Source: Candidatus Defluviibacillus avedoerensis (GTDB lineage: Bacteria; Pseudomonadota; Gammaproteobacteria; Burkholderiales; Burkholderiaceae_C). From it: a DNA stretch of 64,000 bases. The DNA lies in the NCBI GenBank assembly GCA_016703665.1, contig JADJBS010000013.1, forward strand, positions 1 to 64,000. Direction: 5' to 3'. Shown piece after piece: positions 62,669 through 64,000 of the stretch (its first letter is position 1; every line of letters begins with the position of its first letter). Below the pieces are notes generated by a model. That model was not told the DNA's origin and did not search any database. It was given only the letters and a program-made list of their open reading frames with translations. The translations under genes were made by a program, and so were the position numbers.

Positions 62669-64000
62669 ATGGGTGCATCAGACTTTTCCAAACTCCCTCA
62701 CATCGGTGAATCACTTCGCCGCAAAGAGGACTACCGGTTTTTGACCGGTGCAGGCAACTACACCGACGACATTAACCTCGCCAACCAGTCCTATGCTGTG
62801 TTTGTGCGATCGCCGCACGCACATGCCACCGTCAAAGCCATTGATCTGGCCGCAGCCGAAAGCATGCCCGGCGTGACCAAAATCTTCACCGGCAAGGACA
62901 TTGAAGGCAAGATGGGGGGCCTGCCTTGCGGCTGGCTGATCAACAACCCTGACGGCACGCCCATGAAGGAGCCCATGCATCCGATCCTGGCGATAGGCAA
63001 AGTGCGTTATGTGGGTGACCATGTTGCGATGGTGGTGGCAGACACCTATGAGCAGGCACGCAATGCAGCTGAAGCGGTGGTCGTGGATTACGACGTGCTA
63101 CCGGCCGTTGTCAGTGTGAGCGACGCGGCCAAAGCGTCGGCCTTGCACGACATCGCGCCCGACAATCATTGCTACAAATGGAGCATCGGCGACAAAGGTG
63201 CTGTGGACGCCGTATTTGCCAACGCCGCTCATGTCACCAAGCTGGACCTGACCAACAACCGCCTGATTCCCAACGCCATGGAGCCGCGTGCCGCGATTGG
63301 CTCCTACAGCCGTGCCAGCGACGAGTACACCTTGTACGTGTCCAACCAGAACCCCCACGTCGAACGCCTTTTGATGACGGCTTTTGTGCTGGGTCTGCCC
63401 GAGCATAAAGTGCGCGTGATTGCCCCCGACGTGGGAGGTGGTTTCGGCTCCAAGATTTTCTTGTATGCCGAAGATGTTTGTCTGACCTGGGCGGCCAAGC
63501 AACTCAACCGCAGCATCAAATGGACAGCAGACCGGGCTGAGGCCTTTGTCTCGGATGCCCATGGCCGCGACCATGTGAGCCATGCCGAAATGGCCATGGA
63601 CAAAGACGGCAAGTTCCTGGCTTTGCGTGTGCACACCGATGCCAATCTGGGCGCTTACCTGTCCACCTTCAGCACCGCAGTCCCCACCATTCTTTACGCC
63701 ACCTTGCTGGCGGGCCAGTACACCACGCCGCAGGTGTATGTAGAGGTGGACGCCTGGTTCACCAACACCGCGCCGGTGGACGCCTATCGCGGTGCAGGCC
63801 GCCCCGAGGCGACTTACCTGCTGGAGCGCCTGGTCAGTCGTTGTGCCTGGGAATTGGGGCTGGGACAGGACGAAATCCGCAAGCGCAACTTCATCACCAG
63901 CTTTCCCTACCAGACGCCGGTCGCCCTGCAATATGACATTGGGGACTACCACGCCTGCATGGACAAGGCGCAAAAGTTGGCCGATGTGACTGGCTTTGCC
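62669..64000 (+). CDS. coxL: CO-dehydrogenase-like molybdenum subunit, form II (CoxL type), partial
   Basis: Open from ATG 62669 to the window end (444 residues seen, about 780 expected). AAGGAG before the start. IGESLRRKEDYRFLTGAGNYTDD and PDVGGGFGSK are family motifs. DAYRGAGRPEATYLLERLV holds AYRGAGR, the form II signature, in place of AYXCSFR of true (form I) CO dehydrogenase, so CO may not be the main substrate. Needs molybdopterin cytosine dinucleotide. A medium FAD subunit is not within the window. Confidence 0.93.
   Translation, partial: MGASDFSKLPHIGESLRRKEDYRFLTGAGNYTDDINLANQSYAVFVRSPHAHATVKAIDLAAAESMPGVTKIFTGKDIEGKMGGLPCGWLINNPDGTPMKEPMHPILAIGKVRYVGDHVAMVVADTYEQARNAAEAVVVDYDVLPAVVSVSDAAKASALHDIAPDNHCYKWSIGDKGAVDAVFANAAHVTKLDLTNNRLIPNAMEPRAAIGSYSRASDEYTLYVSNQNPHVERLLMTAFVLGLPEHKVRVIAPDVGGGFGSKIFLYAEDVCLTWAAKQLNRSIKWTADRAEAFVSDAHGRDHVSHAEMAMDKDGKFLALRVHTDANLGAYLSTFSTAVPTILYATLLAGQYTTPQVYVEVDAWFTNTAPVDAYRGAGRPEATYLLERLVSRCAWELGLGQDEIRKRNFITSFPYQTPVALQYDIGDYHACMDKAQKLADVTGFA

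Overview
The window looks like the chromosome of a betaproteobacterium of the Comamonadaceae type (Rhodoferax/Polaromonas/Acidovorax-like). The grounds are the high-G+C coding style, the gene content (isc operon, rpsP-rimM-trmD-rplS, AI-2E transporter next to hda, pcnB-folK, DUF47-pit) and the resemblance of the proteins; no database search was possible.

Region by region. (1) 1-9.5 kb is an accessory island: a sirtuin fragment, a fused AAA+/M41 (FtsH-like) protease gene with many frameshifts, an intact IS256-family element, an A+T-rich pair encoding Nmad3- and Nmad2-like proteins (nucleotide-modification-associated domains), then an operon of a small protein, a Cas4-like/DnaQ-like nuclease fusion (DUF2779) and a WYL regulator, and a divergent histone-deacetylase-like gene. 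Two nearly identical 19-bp palindromes lie upstream of the AAA+/M41-sirtuin pair and in the divergent promoter of the DUF2779 operon and the deacetylase gene, so these genes look like one regulon, probably controlled by the WYL protein. This is the best candidate for an undescribed system. (2) 9.5-16.7 kb is catabolic: DUF779 protein and acetaldehyde dehydrogenase (interrupted by a TGA) facing a sigma54 activator of the AcoR type, an acyl-CoA dehydrogenase, and PobA. (3) 16.9-44.5 kb is mostly housekeeping: rpsT, murJ, a GlxA/DJ-1/isochorismatase operon, purM, hda, pcnB, folK, phosphate uptake, rpsP-rimM-trmD-rplS, uvrB (carrying an apparent 47-nt deletion), the iscRSUA-hscBA-fdx operon with an IscR type-1 site and two internal hairpin terminators, and a globin-coupled diguanylate cyclase. 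(4) 44.6-48.6 kb: a TyrR-type sigma54 activator divergent from dadA, with three TyrR-like boxes and a good -24/-12 promoter; dnaQ; tRNA-Val(CAC). (5) 48.8-52.2 kb is a quorum-sensing block: luxR (frameshifted), a DUF4902-like gene, luxI, and a sensor-kinase-like protein whose H-box lacks the histidine. Three lux boxes are visible: one before luxI, and a tandem pair at the 3' side of luxR with no evident target gene. (6) 52.5-64 kb is centred on molybdenum and tungsten: tungstate-type ABC transporter (tupBCA), hemerythrin, S1/P1 nuclease, modABC/modE with a ModE operator, a GAF-Fis regulator and the start of a form II CO-dehydrogenase-like (coxS, coxL) operon.

A caution applies throughout. Several genes (sirtuin, AAA+/M41, Nmad3, deacetylase, luxR, tupC) are broken by single-base indels, most of them in short homopolymers. 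Some of these may be sequencing errors rather than true pseudogenes. The uvrB deletion, the dehydrogenase stop codon and the many lesions in the AAA+/M41 gene are harder to explain that way.
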